Positions 42,424 through 52,225 are shown, counted from the stretch's first letter. The stretch: DNA of 64,000 nt from Propionivibrio hellwigii (GCF_041770905.1 NZ_JBEUWX010000003.1:186001-250000), one strand, 5' to 3'. Numbers and translations are program-made. Notes: generated from the sequence alone by a model not told the origin.

Positions 42424-43311
42424 TCATCCGCCAGAAAGCGAGAAATCCACAACAATCCCGATGAAAATGCTCAGTCCCAGCCAGTTATTGTGCATAAAGG
42501 CCTGGAAACACTTAGCCGGCTCGCGCCCGCGAATCAGCGTAAAGTGGTAGACGGCAATGGCCGCAGCAATGGCGAGACCGGTATAGAACGCCCCGCCCAT
42601 CTCGGCTTGAATGCCCACCCAGCCGATCAGCCCGAGCGTCAGGGCGTAGCAAATCATGACAGCCGCCACGTCAAAACGGCCGAAAGTAATTGCTGAGGTA
42701 CGGATGCCGATCTTGAGGTCGTCAGGACGATCAACCATGGCGTATTCCGTATCGTAGGCTATCGCCCAGAACACATTGGCTAACAGAAGTTCCCAGGCGA
42801 TTGGAGGCACTGCGCCATGTTGCGCAATAAAGGCCATCGGAATGCCAAAGCCAAACGCAATGCCAAGATACGCCTGCGGAATGGCCAGGAAGCGTTTGGT
42901 CAGCGGGTAGGTGGCGGCGAGAAACAGGGCGATCACCGACCAGCCGAGCAAGTGCCAGTTGCGTAACGCCAGCACCAGGCAAAAGGCGAGAAAAACCAGG
43001 GCAAGACTGAGGATGCATGCCTCTTTGGTCGAAACTTCGCCGGTAGCCAGCGGACGATTTTTGGTACGCGCAACATACGGGTCAAAATCACGGTCAGCCA
43101 AATCGTTCATTACACAGCCGGCCGAGCGCATCAGTACAGTGCCCAGCAGGAAAACCCACAGTACCCGCCCATCCGGCCAGCCATGCGCGGAAAGCCACAG
43201 CGCCCAGAGCGTCGGCCAAAGCAATAGCAAAATTCCAATGGGGCGATCCAGGCGCATCAGCCGCATATAGCGGAAGAAACGTTCGCATAACCGGGAAAAT
43301 TCACTGGACAT
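42424..43311 (-). CDS. ubiA: 4-hydroxybenzoate polyprenyltransferase UbiA
   Basis: A 295-residue membrane prenyltransferase. Both Asp motifs are present: NDLADRDFD and DRPDDLKIG, which bind the prenyl diphosphate through magnesium. Start at 43311 (MSSEFSRLCERFFRYMRL); the longer frame is not conserved. It attaches the isoprenoid chain in ubiquinone synthesis, just before UbiD acts. Confidence 0.96.
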   Translation of the reverse strand: MSSEFSRLCERFFRYMRLMRLDRPIGILLLLWPTLWALWLSAHGWPDGRVLWVFLLGTVLMRSAGCVMNDLADRDFDPYVARTKNRPLATGEVSTKEACILSLALVFLAFCLVLALRNWHLLGWSVIALFLAATYPLTKRFLAIPQAYLGIAFGFGIPMAFIAQHGAVPPIAWELLLANVFWAIAYDTEYAMVDRPDDLKIGIRTSAITFGRFDVAAVMICYALTLGLIGWVGIQAEMGGAFYTGLAIAAAIAVYHFTLIRGREPAKCFQAFMHNNWLGLSIFIGIVVDFSLSGG

Positions 43312-43324
43312 GATGTGATTCTCA

Positions 43325-45385
43325 CTAAACCTTGAGCATTTCTTCGCGGCCGCCCAACCAGCGCTGCAAATGGCGCTGTGCACGCGCAGGCGCTTCGTTT
43401 AGCAACTGCTCCGCCACCGTCCGCGCCATTTCAATGAGGTCGATATCCGCCTCAAGATCGGCGTAACGCAGCAGCGGCAGCCCAGATTGGCGACTGCCGA
43501 CAAACTCGCCCGGCCCACGCAGACGCAGATCCTGTCGGGCAATTTCAAAACCGTCATTGTTTTCATAAATGACTTTTAGACGCTCCCGCGCTGTCGGCGA
43601 CAACGGTTTTTGATACAGCAACACGCACACCGAGTCATGCGCGCCACGCCCGACCCGACCACGCAACTGGTGCAACTGCGACAGGCCGAAGCGTTCGGCA
43701 TGTTCGATGACCATCAGACTGGCATTGGGCACGTCGACACCGACCTCGATCACTGTCGTCGCCACCAGAATGTCGATATCACGGGCAACAAAAGCGGCCA
43801 TCATGGCGGCTTTTTCATCGCCTTTGAGGCGGCCGTGCACAAGGCCGACACGGCATTCGGGTAACGCCTGCGTCAGCGTCATATACGTATCGAGCGCTGC
43901 TTGCAGGTCGATTTTCTCCGACTCTTCGATCAGAGGACACACCCAATATACCTGCCGCCCTGCGTCAATCACCGTACGGACGCGTTCAATGACCTCATCG
44001 CGCCGTGCATCAGATACCAGTTTGGTGGTCACCAGGCGCCGCCCCGGCGGCATCTCGTCGAGCACGGAAACATCGAGATCGGCGTAATAGCTCATCGCCA
44101 GGGTACGCGGAATCGGTGTTGCCGACATCATGAGCTGATGTGGATTCGCGCCTTTCTTGCGTAGTTCGAGCCGCTGCGCCACACCAAAACGGTGCTGTTC
44201 ATCAACGATCGCCAGGCCCAGCCGGGCAAAATCGACCCCCTCCTGAATCAGCGCATGCGTCCCTACGAGCAGATGCGATGCGCCGGCTGCCTGAGCCTGC
44301 CGCGCCTGCTTGACTGATTTTTTGAGACGGCCGGACAGCCATACGACCTGGATGCCGAGCGGCGTCAGCCATTCATTGAGTTTTAGATAATGCTGCTCGG
44401 CCAGAATTTCTGTCGGCGCCATAAAGGCCGCCTGATAGCCGGCTTCGATCGCCTGACATGCAGCCAGCGCCGCCAGTATGGTTTTCCCGCTCCCGACATC
44501 GCCTTGCAGAAGGCGTTGCATCGGGTGGGTTTGCGCCAGGTCATGACTGATTTCGGCCATGACGCGCTTTTGCGCACGGGTCAACGCAAAAGGCAAAGCC
44601 GCCAATAGCCGATCGGCAAGATGGCCTGGGCTGACCAGAGCCGGCGCCCCTGTACTTCGCCGTGCCCGATAGGCTCGCCGCAGGGAAATCTGCTGCGCCA
44701 GCAGTTCGTCGAACTTGATACGCCGCCAGGCCGGATGTGTGTGCCGTTGCAAGGCAGATGGCTCGGTTTCTGGCGGCGGTTGGTGCAGGAAATGTACTGC
44801 CTGGTCAAATGCCGGGAAATCATGGGCATCCCGCCAGGTGGGGTCAATCAGTTCGGACAGGTCGGCACTTTTCAGCGCCGACAGAATTTGTTTGCGCAAT
44901 ATCGCTTGTGACAAACCGGCGGTCGTCGGATAGACCGGCGTCAGTGCATCAGGAAGTACCGTCTGGCTTGCCAGCCGATAGCGTGGATGCACCATTTCCG
45001 CGCCGAAAAACCCTAAACGAATTTCTCCGAACAATCGCAACGGTGCTTTTTCGTCGCGCGCTTTCTCGAGTTGTTTAACTTGGTTCCCATAAAAATTTAG
45101 GAAACGTATGTACAGTTCGCCACTGGCATCGGCAACACGCGCAACCAACTGACGGCGCGGGCGAAATTGCACGGAAACATCAAGCACGATGGCCTCGACC
45201 TGAACTGTCATGCCATTGGATGCCGCCGCAATCTGCGTGATTACAGTTTCATCTTCATAACGCGCCGGCAAATGCAGGATGAGATCATCGCGCCGGATCA
45301 GTCCAAGCTTACGCAGCTTGGCCTTGATTGCCGGCGAGGCAATGATTTCATCAGCCGCCATCGTAATTTGAACAGGGTCGGTCAT
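43325..45385 (-). CDS. recG: ATP-dependent DNA helicase RecG
   Basis: A 686-residue fork-reversal helicase. The wedge (OB) domain lies near LHLPARYEDETV and the helicase motifs include QGDVGSGKTILAALAA, VDEQHRFGV, and HQLRGRVGRG. Full length. It remodels stalled forks and Holliday junctions. It lies 13 bp before ubiA, in the same direction. Confidence 0.97.
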   Translation of the reverse strand: MTDPVQITMAADEIIASPAIKAKLRKLGLIRRDDLILHLPARYEDETVITQIAAASNGMTVQVEAIVLDVSVQFRPRRQLVARVADASGELYIRFLNFYGNQVKQLEKARDEKAPLRLFGEIRLGFFGAEMVHPRYRLASQTVLPDALTPVYPTTAGLSQAILRKQILSALKSADLSELIDPTWRDAHDFPAFDQAVHFLHQPPPETEPSALQRHTHPAWRRIKFDELLAQQISLRRAYRARRSTGAPALVSPGHLADRLLAALPFALTRAQKRVMAEISHDLAQTHPMQRLLQGDVGSGKTILAALAACQAIEAGYQAAFMAPTEILAEQHYLKLNEWLTPLGIQVVWLSGRLKKSVKQARQAQAAGASHLLVGTHALIQEGVDFARLGLAIVDEQHRFGVAQRLELRKKGANPHQLMMSATPIPRTLAMSYYADLDVSVLDEMPPGRRLVTTKLVSDARRDEVIERVRTVIDAGRQVYWVCPLIEESEKIDLQAALDTYMTLTQALPECRVGLVHGRLKGDEKAAMMAAFVARDIDILVATTVIEVGVDVPNASLMVIEHAERFGLSQLHQLRGRVGRGAHDSVCVLLYQKPLSPTARERLKVIYENNDGFEIARQDLRLRGPGEFVGSRQSGLPLLRYADLEADIDLIEMARTVAEQLLNEAPARAQRHLQRWLGGREEMLKV

Positions 45386-45436
45386 GCGTCGCTGCGCAGA
45401 TCATGCGCCAGCGCAGACACCAACGCTTTGCCGTTA

Positions 45437-45826
45437 TTACGCGCGCATCGGGAGCACCATTACGGCATCCGCCTCAACCAGCGCCTTTAGTGGCAACGCG
45501 GCCACCCCCACGGCCGCCCGCGCCGGAAAAGGAACAGCAAAGTAACGGGACATCGTCTCGTTAACCTTGGCAAAATATTCCATATCGGTCAAATAGACAT
45601 TGACCTTGACGATATCGGACAACGATCCTCCCGCTGCCTCAGCAACGGCTTTCAAGTTCTCGAAGACACGGACAATTTGCGCATCAATACCTTCAACCAT
45701 TTCCATGCTTGCCGGATCCAAACCAATCTGGCCGGACAGATACACGGTATCACCGACTTTGACGGCTTGTGAATAGGCGCCAATAGCCGAAGGGGCGCAA
45801 GCGGTAGAAACTATTGTTTTTTCCAT
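45437..45826 (-). CDS. ridA: RidA family enamine/imine deaminase
   Basis: A 129-residue protein with the RidA pattern GAYSQAVKVGDTVYLSGQIGLDP and the C-terminal FPARAAVGVAALPL region that holds the active-site arginine. It hydrolyses reactive 2-aminoacrylate. Start chosen at 45826 (MEKTIVSTACAPSAIG), with AAGAG upstream; a start four codons earlier is also open. Confidence 0.93.
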   Translation of the reverse strand: MEKTIVSTACAPSAIGAYSQAVKVGDTVYLSGQIGLDPASMEMVEGIDAQIVRVFENLKAVAEAAGGSLSDIVKVNVYLTDMEYFAKVNETMSRYFAVPFPARAAVGVAALPLKALVEADAVMVLPMRA

Positions 45827-45988
45827 TGTCTCTTCCATTTCTGGTCACGGAAATTACCATTAAAATACATTAGTCAGGCATCGAAGAAACGAGTCAAAGA
45901 AGGCACGCTATTTCAGCCGGGAATGCGAAAATTTTTAAAGATTTTACTGACAATATCGTCGGCCTGTGTCGTTTTCTATGCGTATAAA

Positions 45989-46022
45989 AAAGCCCCGGGA
46001 AGATCTCTCCTGCCGGGGCTTT
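45989..46022. terminator. Terminator of the alpha operon
   Basis: Arms AAAGCCCCGG (45989-45998) and CCGGGGCTTT (46013-46022) with a 14-base loop. On the minus strand a run of T follows directly (TTTTTTATA), so it ends the ribosomal-protein transcript 15 bp after rplQ. Confidence 0.9.
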
Positions 46023-46037
46023 AAAAGCATTTAAAGA

Positions 46038-46436
46038 TTAGTCGGCTTGTGATTCAGCGGTATCCTCACTAACAACTTCGGGTTGATCCAGCAAAGACAC
46101 CAAAGCCATCGGCGCATTGTCGCCATCGCGAAAACCACACTTAAGAATACGCAGGTAGCCGCCATTGCGTGCAGCATAGCGCGGTCCCAATTCATCGAAC
46201 AGTTTGACCACAATCTCACGATCACGCAGACGATCAAAAGCCAGGCGTCGATTTGCCAGACTTGGTTTTTTACCCAAAGTAATAATCGGCTCGGCAACAC
46301 GACGCAGTTCTTTTGCTTTAGGTAAAGTTGTTCTGATTGTTTCATGGCGAAGCAAAGAAACAGTCATGTTTCTCAGCATGGCCAAGCGATGCGAGCTGGT
46401 GCGATTAAGTTTACGAAGCCCCAAACGGTGACGCAT
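46038..46436 (-). CDS. rplQ: 50S ribosomal protein L17
   Basis: A 132-residue L17, starting MRHRLGLRKLNRTSSHRLAMLRNM at 46436 with AAGGAA upstream. A 13-codon upstream extension is open but foreign to the family. It lies near the tunnel exit. Last gene of the cluster. Confidence 0.97.
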   Translation of the reverse strand: MRHRLGLRKLNRTSSHRLAMLRNMTVSLLRHETIRTTLPKAKELRRVAEPIITLGKKPSLANRRLAFDRLRDREIVVKLFDELGPRYAARNGGYLRILKCGFRDGDNAPMALVSLLDQPEVVSEDTAESQAD

Positions 46437-46464
46437 ATCGATTCCTTCCTTTTTGCCTGGGCGG

Positions 46465-47439
46465 TTATTTGTCAAGGCCCGCCGGCGGCCAATTTTCGAG
46501 TTTCATACCCAATGACAAATCACGGGCAGCTAGTACTTCTTTAATTTCATTAAGTGATTTACGACCCAGGTTCGGTGTTTTCAAAAGCTCATTTTCAGTA
46601 CGCTGAATCAAGTCGCCAATATAGTAAATATTCTCGGCTTTTAGGCAATTTGCTGAACGAACTGTCAACTCAAGATCATCCACCGGGCGCAGTAGCAAAG
46701 GATCAATCTGAATAGATTTTTGATGCTCAACTGGCAACGCAGTACCTTCCAGATCAGCGAAAACAGACAATTGCTCCATCAATACGCGTGCTGCTATACG
46801 AACTGATTCCTCAGGCTCAAGTACACCATTGGTTTCAATTTCCATAATCAGCTTATCAAGATCGGTACGTTGTTCAACACGTGCATTTTCTACTGAATAG
46901 CTAACACGACGTATAGGACTAAATGAGGCATCAAGAATCAGTTTGCCAATATTTCTACCACCATCACCAATACGACGAATATTTCCCGGCACATAACCAC
47001 GGCCTTTTTCTACTTTCAGCTCAAGAGACAACTTTCCGCCTGGTGAAATATGTGCAATGACATGATCAGGGTTAATAATTTCAACATCATGAGAAAGCAC
47101 AATATCGCCAGCATGAACAACGCCTTCACCTTCTTTTGTAAGCTGCAAAACAACTTCATCACGATGATGCAGCTTAAAAACGACTCCTTTGAGGTTTAAA
47201 AGAATATCGACCACATCTTCCTGAACACCATCAATGGTCGAATATTCATGTAGTACACCATCAATCACAACCTCTGTTGCGGCATATCCAGGCATTGATG
47301 AAAGCAGAATACGGCGCAAAGCATTACCCAGTGTATAACCATACCCCCGTTCAAAAGGCTCCATGACTACTTTAGCGTGCACTGGAGACAAACTCTGCAC
47401 ATCAATAATACGTGGTTTTAAAAGTCCACTATCTTGCAT
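46465..47439 (-). CDS. rpoA: RNA polymerase alpha subunit
   Basis: A 324-residue alpha chain: an N-terminal dimerisation domain (MEPFERGYGYTLGNALRRILLSSMPG), then a linker and the C-terminal domain that binds UP elements and activators (NCLKAENIYYIGDLIQRTENELLKTPNLGRKSLNEIKEVL). It directly follows rpsK; rpsD, which normally precedes it, is absent here. Confidence 0.98.
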   Translation of the reverse strand: MQDSGLLKPRIIDVQSLSPVHAKVVMEPFERGYGYTLGNALRRILLSSMPGYAATEVVIDGVLHEYSTIDGVQEDVVDILLNLKGVVFKLHHRDEVVLQLTKEGEGVVHAGDIVLSHDVEIINPDHVIAHISPGGKLSLELKVEKGRGYVPGNIRRIGDGGRNIGKLILDASFSPIRRVSYSVENARVEQRTDLDKLIMEIETNGVLEPEESVRIAARVLMEQLSVFADLEGTALPVEHQKSIQIDPLLLRPVDDLELTVRSANCLKAENIYYIGDLIQRTENELLKTPNLGRKSLNEIKEVLAARDLSLGMKLENWPPAGLDK

Positions 47440-47539
47440 GTCTCATCCTTTAACTAACCGCCCAAATGGCTCGCAATCACTTCTGATTAAAAATCTCAGA
47501 TTGAAACTTTTTAGCAGTCCAAGCCACTGCGATTTCTCT

Positions 47540-47929
47540 CTAGATTCGACGTTTTTTAGGAGGCCGACAACCATTGTGTGGAATTGGCGTCACGTCAGTA
47601 ATCATAGAAATCTTCATCCCAAGCGCATTAAGCGCCCGAACAGAAGATTCGCGTCCTGGTCCAGGGCCTTTAATACGAACCTCCAGATTCTTAACGCCAT
47701 ATTCAACAGCTATTTTTCCAGCAGCTTCAGCAGCTACCTGTGCTGCAAATGGTGTACTTTTGCGCGAACCTTTAAATCCTGCTCCTCCAGAGGTTGCCCA
47801 TGCCAAAGCATTACCTTGACGATCAGTAATCGTAATAATCGTATTATTAAACGATGCATGAATATGAGCCACACCTTCAGCGATGTTCTTTTTTACTTTT
47901 TTACGAACCTTCGTTGCCGTTTTAGCCAT
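47540..47929 (-). CDS. rpsK: 30S ribosomal protein S11
   Basis: A 129-residue S11 with GVAHIHASFNNTIITITDRQGNALAW and the conserved end DVTPIPHNGCRPPKKRRI. It binds 16S rRNA in the platform. The 100 bp after it contain no gene, where rpsD is expected. Confidence 0.98.
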   Translation of the reverse strand: MAKTATKVRKKVKKNIAEGVAHIHASFNNTIITITDRQGNALAWATSGGAGFKGSRKSTPFAAQVAAEAAGKIAVEYGVKNLEVRIKGPGPGRESSVRALNALGMKISMITDVTPIPHNGCRPPKKRRI

Positions 47930-47949
47930 GATATATCAAGTCCCTATTC

Positions 47950-48312
47950 CTATTTTTTGCCAGCAATAGCTTTACGCGGGCCTTTGCGCGTCCGTGCATT
48001 AGTGCGCGTCCGTTGGCCGCGAACAGGCAAACCTTTGCGATGCCGAAGACCACGGTAACATCCAAGATCCATTAGACGCTTGACACTCATCGTTACTTCA
48101 CGCCGCAAATCGCCTTCAACGGTATATTTTGCAACTTGCTCACGCAAACGATCCATTTCTGCATCCGTCAAGTCCTTGACTTTGGTCGAGCGCACAATAC
48201 CTATAGCATCACAAATTTGTCGTGCACGACTACGGCCAATACCATAAACTGCAGTTAATGCAATTTCAGCATGTTGGTGGTTGGGAATATTTACTCCTGC
48301 AATCCGGGCCAT
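47950..48312 (-). CDS. rpsM: 30S ribosomal protein S13
   Basis: A 120-residue S13: MARIAGVNIPNHQHAEIALTAVYGIG at the start and RGLRHRKGLPVRGQRTRTNARTRKG near the end. It contacts the 50S subunit and the P-site tRNA. Normal place between rpmJ and rpsK. Confidence 0.98.
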   Translation of the reverse strand: MARIAGVNIPNHQHAEIALTAVYGIGRSRARQICDAIGIVRSTKVKDLTDAEMDRLREQVAKYTVEGDLRREVTMSVKRLMDLGCYRGLRHRKGLPVRGQRTRTNARTRKGPRKAIAGKK

Positions 48313-48372
48313 TGATTTACCCCAAAATAAACAAAACTAACAAATACATTCTTAATCATTCAAGCAGAATGA

Positions 48373-48486
48373 TTACCCCTGACGCTGTTTGTGTCTCGGA
48401 TCAGAACAAATCACTCGCACAACACCGTGTCGTCTAATAATTCTGCATTTACGGCAAATACGTTTAACAGAGGCCAATACTTTCAT
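48373..48486 (-). CDS. rpmJ: 50S ribosomal protein L36
   Basis: A 37-residue protein read from the ATG at 48484-48486: MKVLASVKRICRKCRIIRR, then HGVVRVICSDPRHKQRQG. It keeps the zinc-type ligands C11, C14, C27 and H32 (C+ form). It lies between infA and rpsM, the usual place of rpmJ. GGAG lies just upstream of the ATG on the minus strand. Confidence 0.96.
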   Translation of the reverse strand: MKVLASVKRICRKCRIIRRHGVVRVICSDPRHKQRQG

Positions 48487-48559
48487 AATTTACTCCTATT
48501 CTTAGTGTTGAGACATACAGTGGATCTCGGCCCTGCATAATTAATTACGTACAAATTCT

Positions 48560-48778
48560 TTATTTAGCTCGAAAAACAATTCTAGCTCGAGTTAAATCAT
48601 AAGGCGTCAACTGAACCGTAACTTTATCGCCAGGTAAAATCCGAATGTAATGCATGCGCATTTTCCCCGAAATAAATCCTAAAACAATATGACCATTTTC
48701 TAGCTTTACCTTAAATGTTGCATTCGGCAGGTTCTCAATTATTTCCCCCTGCATTTCAATCAGATCTTCTTTTGCCAT
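48560..48778 (-). CDS. infA: Translation initiation factor IF-1
   Basis: A 72-residue OB-fold protein (MAKEDLIEMQGEIIENLPNATFKV; KMRMHYIRILPGDKVTVQLTPYDLTRARI). It occupies the A site during initiation. Usual size, three bases after the secY stop; the usual order secY-infA-rpmJ is kept. Confidence 0.97.
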   Translation of the reverse strand: MAKEDLIEMQGEIIENLPNATFKVKLENGHIVLGFISGKMRMHYIRILPGDKVTVQLTPYDLTRARIVFRAK

Positions 48779-48781
48779 GTG

Positions 48782-50107
48782 TTATCTGGCTGACAAGCCA
48801 GTCCCTTTAAAATTTGCTTTTTTAAGAAGACTCTCGTACTGCTGTGACATAAGATATGACTGAACTTGCGTCATAAAATCCATCGTAATCACAACAATAA
48901 TTAGCAACGAAGTTCCGCCAAAATAAAATGGCACATTCCATTTAAGAATCAAAAACTCTGGCAACAAACACACAATCGTAATATAAGTTGCACCAAGCAA
49001 GGTCAAACGCATCAAAATTTTATCGATATATCGGGCCGTCTGTTCACCTGGGCGAATGCCTGGTACAAATGCACCACTTTTTTTCAAATTGTCTGCAGTT
49101 TCTTTAGGATTAAACACCAATGCAGTATAGAAAAAACAGAAAAATATAATTGCCACTGCATATAAAATTACATAAACAGGCTGTCCTGGAGATAAGCCAG
49201 CCGCCAAGTCTCTAAGCCAGCGCATCGAATCGCCAGAACCAAACCACCCAGCCAACGTTGCAGGAAAGAGAATAATAGATGAAGCAAAAATTGGCGGAAT
49301 AACACCAGACATATTTAATTTAAGCGGCAAGTGAGATGCCTGGCCACCATATAGTTTATTTCCAATTTGTCGCTTAGCATAATTCACTAAAATTTTTCGC
49401 TGACCACGTTCAATAAAAACAACAAAGCCAGTCACAACAACAACTAAAACGCAAATAAATAAAGCTGAGAGGGGATGCATGGCTCCATTCTTAACCAACT
49501 CAAGCATCCCAACAATTGCACTGGGCAACCCTGCTGCAATCCCACAAAAAATAATGATAGAAATTCCGTTTCCTAAACCACGTTCCGTAATCTGTTCTCC
49601 TAACCACATCAAAAACATTGTGCCTGTTAGCAAAGTTGTTACAGTAACAAAGCGAAACATTAATCCCGGGTTAAGCACCAAATTCGGTTGTGATTCGACC
49701 GCAACGGCAATACCAATACCTTGAAACAAGGCCAATACAACCGTACCATAACGAGTATATTGAGTAATCTTACGCCGACCTGCCTCCCCTTCTTTTTTGA
49801 GCGCTTCAAGATGCGGGCTAGCATGCGTCATTAACTGCATGATAATTGAAGAAGAAATATACGGCATGATTCCGAGCGCAAAAATCGTAAAACGCCGTAA
49901 GGCGCCGCCCGAAAACATATTGAACATTCCCAAAATACCGCCTTGCTGATTACCAAACAATTCACTGAGTACCTGAGGATTAATTCCAGGCACAGGAATA
50001 TGCGCGCCAATACGATATACGATTAAAGCGCCAAGTAGGAAGAAAAGACGGCGCTTAAGATCGCCGTATTTACTTCCTTTGTTGATTTGCGGAAAATTAG
50101 TAGCCAA
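48782..50107 (-). CDS. secY: Protein translocase subunit SecY
   Basis: A 441-residue channel protein with ten membrane helices. Landmarks are the plug and helix-2 region (NMFSGGALRRFTIFALGIMPYISSSIIMQL) and the cytosolic loop ending KKSGAFVPGIRPGEQTARYI. The coding DNA is distinctly richer in AT than the flanking housekeeping genes. Confidence 0.98.
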   Translation of the reverse strand: MATNFPQINKGSKYGDLKRRLFFLLGALIVYRIGAHIPVPGINPQVLSELFGNQQGGILGMFNMFSGGALRRFTIFALGIMPYISSSIIMQLMTHASPHLEALKKEGEAGRRKITQYTRYGTVVLALFQGIGIAVAVESQPNLVLNPGLMFRFVTVTTLLTGTMFLMWLGEQITERGLGNGISIIIFCGIAAGLPSAIVGMLELVKNGAMHPLSALFICVLVVVVTGFVVFIERGQRKILVNYAKRQIGNKLYGGQASHLPLKLNMSGVIPPIFASSIILFPATLAGWFGSGDSMRWLRDLAAGLSPGQPVYVILYAVAIIFFCFFYTALVFNPKETADNLKKSGAFVPGIRPGEQTARYIDKILMRLTLLGATYITIVCLLPEFLILKWNVPFYFGGTSLLIIVVITMDFMTQVQSYLMSQQYESLLKKANFKGTGLSAR

Positions 50108-50133
50108 GAGATATCACTATTAAAAAATAAAAT

Positions 50134-50568
50134 CTATTCCACAATACAACCACCAGCCGCTTCAATCGCGGCCTTTGCGCCCTTAGTCACACCAATACCT
50201 TTGAGTGTCACCTTGCGCATAATCTTTCCAGACAATATTACTTTAGCTGATAATGTATGCTGTGAAACTAGGTTGGCTTGCATAAGCGCCAACAAGTCAA
50301 TTTCATCAATAGGTAAAGCATCAATTTCTGACAAACGAATTTCAGCATTACGCGAGTTAGTCAAAGAAATAAAACCACGTTTCGGCAGACGACGCTGCAA
50401 TGGCATCTGACCACCTTCAAACCCTACCTTATGGAAACCTCCTGCACGAGATTTCTGACCTTTATGGCCACGCCCACCAGTTTTCCCCAAACCAGAACCA
50501 ATGCCCCGGCCAAGACGCCGTTTGGCATGAGTTGCACCATTTGCGGGCTGAATAGTATTGAGTTTCAT
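50134..50568 (-). CDS. rplO: 50S ribosomal protein L15
   Basis: A 144-residue L15 with RRLGRGIGSGLGKTGGRGHKGQKSR, a glycine- and lysine-rich rRNA-binding N-terminus. Its ATG overlaps the rpmD stop by four bases. Confidence 0.97.
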   Translation of the reverse strand: MKLNTIQPANGATHAKRRLGRGIGSGLGKTGGRGHKGQKSRAGGFHKVGFEGGQMPLQRRLPKRGFISLTNSRNAEIRLSEIDALPIDEIDLLALMQANLVSQHTLSAKVILSGKIMRKVTLKGIGVTKGAKAAIEAAGGCIVE

Positions 50569-50753
50569 CTTACAACCTCACACTTTACGAGATAAGCGAC
50601 TTTATAAACCATACCACGAATCGCCGGTGTATCTTGTAACTCAGCGCTACTATTTAGGCGACGCAATCCTAAACCACGCACGGTAGCACGATGCGATTGT
50701 TTCGTACCGATTAGACTCTTAACAAGAGTTACTTTGATTTTTTTTTCAGCCAT
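50565..50753 (-). CDS. rpmD: 50S ribosomal protein L30
   Basis: A 62-residue L30 (KIKVTLVKSLIGTKQSHRATVRGLGLRRLN). Bacterial short form; overlaps rplO and follows rpsE by two bases. Confidence 0.96.
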   Translation of the reverse strand: MAEKKIKVTLVKSLIGTKQSHRATVRGLGLRRLNSSAELQDTPAIRGMVYKVAYLVKCEVVR

Positions 50754-50755
50754 TT

Positions 50756-51280
50756 CTATTCCATAATTTCTTCTATGGACTTGCCACGTTTTGCGGCAAT
50801 CTCAGCGGGGGTATTCATCGTCATTAAACCATTGATCGTAGCGCGGACTATATTATAAGGATTCGTCGAGCCATGCGCTTTAGCAACAACATTGGTCATT
50901 CCCAAAACATCAAACACCGCACGCATAGCCCCTCCTGCAATAATCCCTGTCCCTTCAGGAGCAGGTTGCATCATAACAACTGAAGCACCATGACGACCAA
51001 CAAGCGCATGATGTAAAGTCCCCCCCTTAAGACTGATTCGGACCATACGACGACGAGCCTCTTCCATTGCCTTTTGCACAGCTACAGGAACTTCACGCGA
51101 CTTACCTTTACCCATGCCAACACGCCCATCGCCATCACCGACAACAGTCAGTGCCGCAAAACCAAGAATCCGCCCACCTTTCACAACTTTGGTCACTCGA
51201 TTAATCGAAACCATCTTCTCACGCAGGCCATCATCCGGCTTATCGACCTGTTGCGTTTTTTTACTTTGTGGTTTTGCCAT
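50756..51280 (-). CDS. rpsE: 30S ribosomal protein S5
   Basis: A 174-residue S5. The rRNA-binding loop VVKGGRILGFAALTVVGDGDGRVGMGKGK and the conserved HGSTNPYNIVRATINGL are seen. It takes part in decoding fidelity. Confidence 0.98.
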   Translation of the reverse strand: MAKPQSKKTQQVDKPDDGLREKMVSINRVTKVVKGGRILGFAALTVVGDGDGRVGMGKGKSREVPVAVQKAMEEARRRMVRISLKGGTLHHALVGRHGASVVMMQPAPEGTGIIAGGAMRAVFDVLGMTNVVAKAHGSTNPYNIVRATINGLMTMNTPAEIAAKRGKSIEEIME

Positions 51281-51309
51281 AAAGCTTTACTCCGATCTTT
51301 TTGACTGGC

Positions 51310-51666
51310 TTAGAATTTAAGCCCAGCTTCACGCGCAGCCTCAGCTAGCGCTTTAATTCGCCCATGATATTGAAATCCTCCTCTATCAAAGGCCACATGC
51401 TCAACTCCTATTTTTTTTGCGCGCTCGGCAATCAATTTACCAACAACCGTTGCCGCTTTTGCATTTCCACCATTCGCAATATTTTTACGAACTTCTGAAT
51501 CAAGGGTTGATGCTGAAGCTAAAACCTTAGAACCACAGGACGAAAAAATTTGGGCATAAATATGAAGATTTGTTCTATGCACCGACAAACGCAACACCCT
51601 TAGCTCTGCAATTTTAAGCCGAGTTTGGCGAGCTCTACGCAAGCGCGCTTGATTTTTTTTAACCAT
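51310..51666 (-). CDS. rplR: 50S ribosomal protein L18
   Basis: A 118-residue L18, which binds 5S rRNA. Typical end: HVAFDRGGFQYHGRIKALAEAAREAGLKF. Basic N-terminus KKNQARLRRARQTRLKIAEL. Confidence 0.97.
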   Translation of the reverse strand: MVKKNQARLRRARQTRLKIAELRVLRLSVHRTNLHIYAQIFSSCGSKVLASASTLDSEVRKNIANGGNAKAATVVGKLIAERAKKIGVEHVAFDRGGFQYHGRIKALAEAAREAGLKF

Positions 51667-51677
51667 TTAACGCACCT

Positions 51678-52211
51678 TTACTTCTTCTTGGTTTCTTTAA
51701 GAATAATAACTTCGTCAAAATAGCGAACACCCTTACCTTTATATGGCTCAGGTTTTCGATATGCCCGAACATCTGCTGCCACCTGACCGACCAACTGTTT
51801 GTCAACTCCCTTAATAAGGATTTCAGTTTGCGAAGGCGTTTCACATTTAATACCAACAGGCATCTTATATACCACGGGATGAGAAAACCCTAACATCAAA
51901 TTTAACGTATCACCCTGTACCTGAGCACGGTACCCCGTACCATGCAAAACTAATTTACGCTCAAATCCTTGACTAACACCTGTCACCATATTAGCGAGAA
52001 TTGCCCGTATCGTTCCAGACAAAGTATTAGCGCTTACAGACCCATCACTAGGGCTACACAACAACGATGTGCCTTCTTTCTCAATTTTGACCGCAGGATT
52101 AGCATCCATTTCAATAAAACCCAACGGCCCTTTAACAAAAATTTTTTCCCGTCCCAAAGTAACTTCTACTCCCGACGGTAAAATTATTGGATTTTTAGCA
52201 ACGCGGGACAT
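51678..52211 (-). CDS. rplF: 50S ribosomal protein L6
   Basis: A 177-residue L6: MSRVAKNPIILPSGVEVTLG at the start and RKPEPYKGKGVRYFDEVIILKETKKK near the end. It binds near the factor-binding stalk. Confidence 0.98.
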   Translation of the reverse strand: MSRVAKNPIILPSGVEVTLGREKIFVKGPLGFIEMDANPAVKIEKEGTSLLCSPSDGSVSANTLSGTIRAILANMVTGVSQGFERKLVLHGTGYRAQVQGDTLNLMLGFSHPVVYKMPVGIKCETPSQTEILIKGVDKQLVGQVAADVRAYRKPEPYKGKGVRYFDEVIILKETKKK

Positions 52212-52225
52212 AATTTCCCCTCAGC

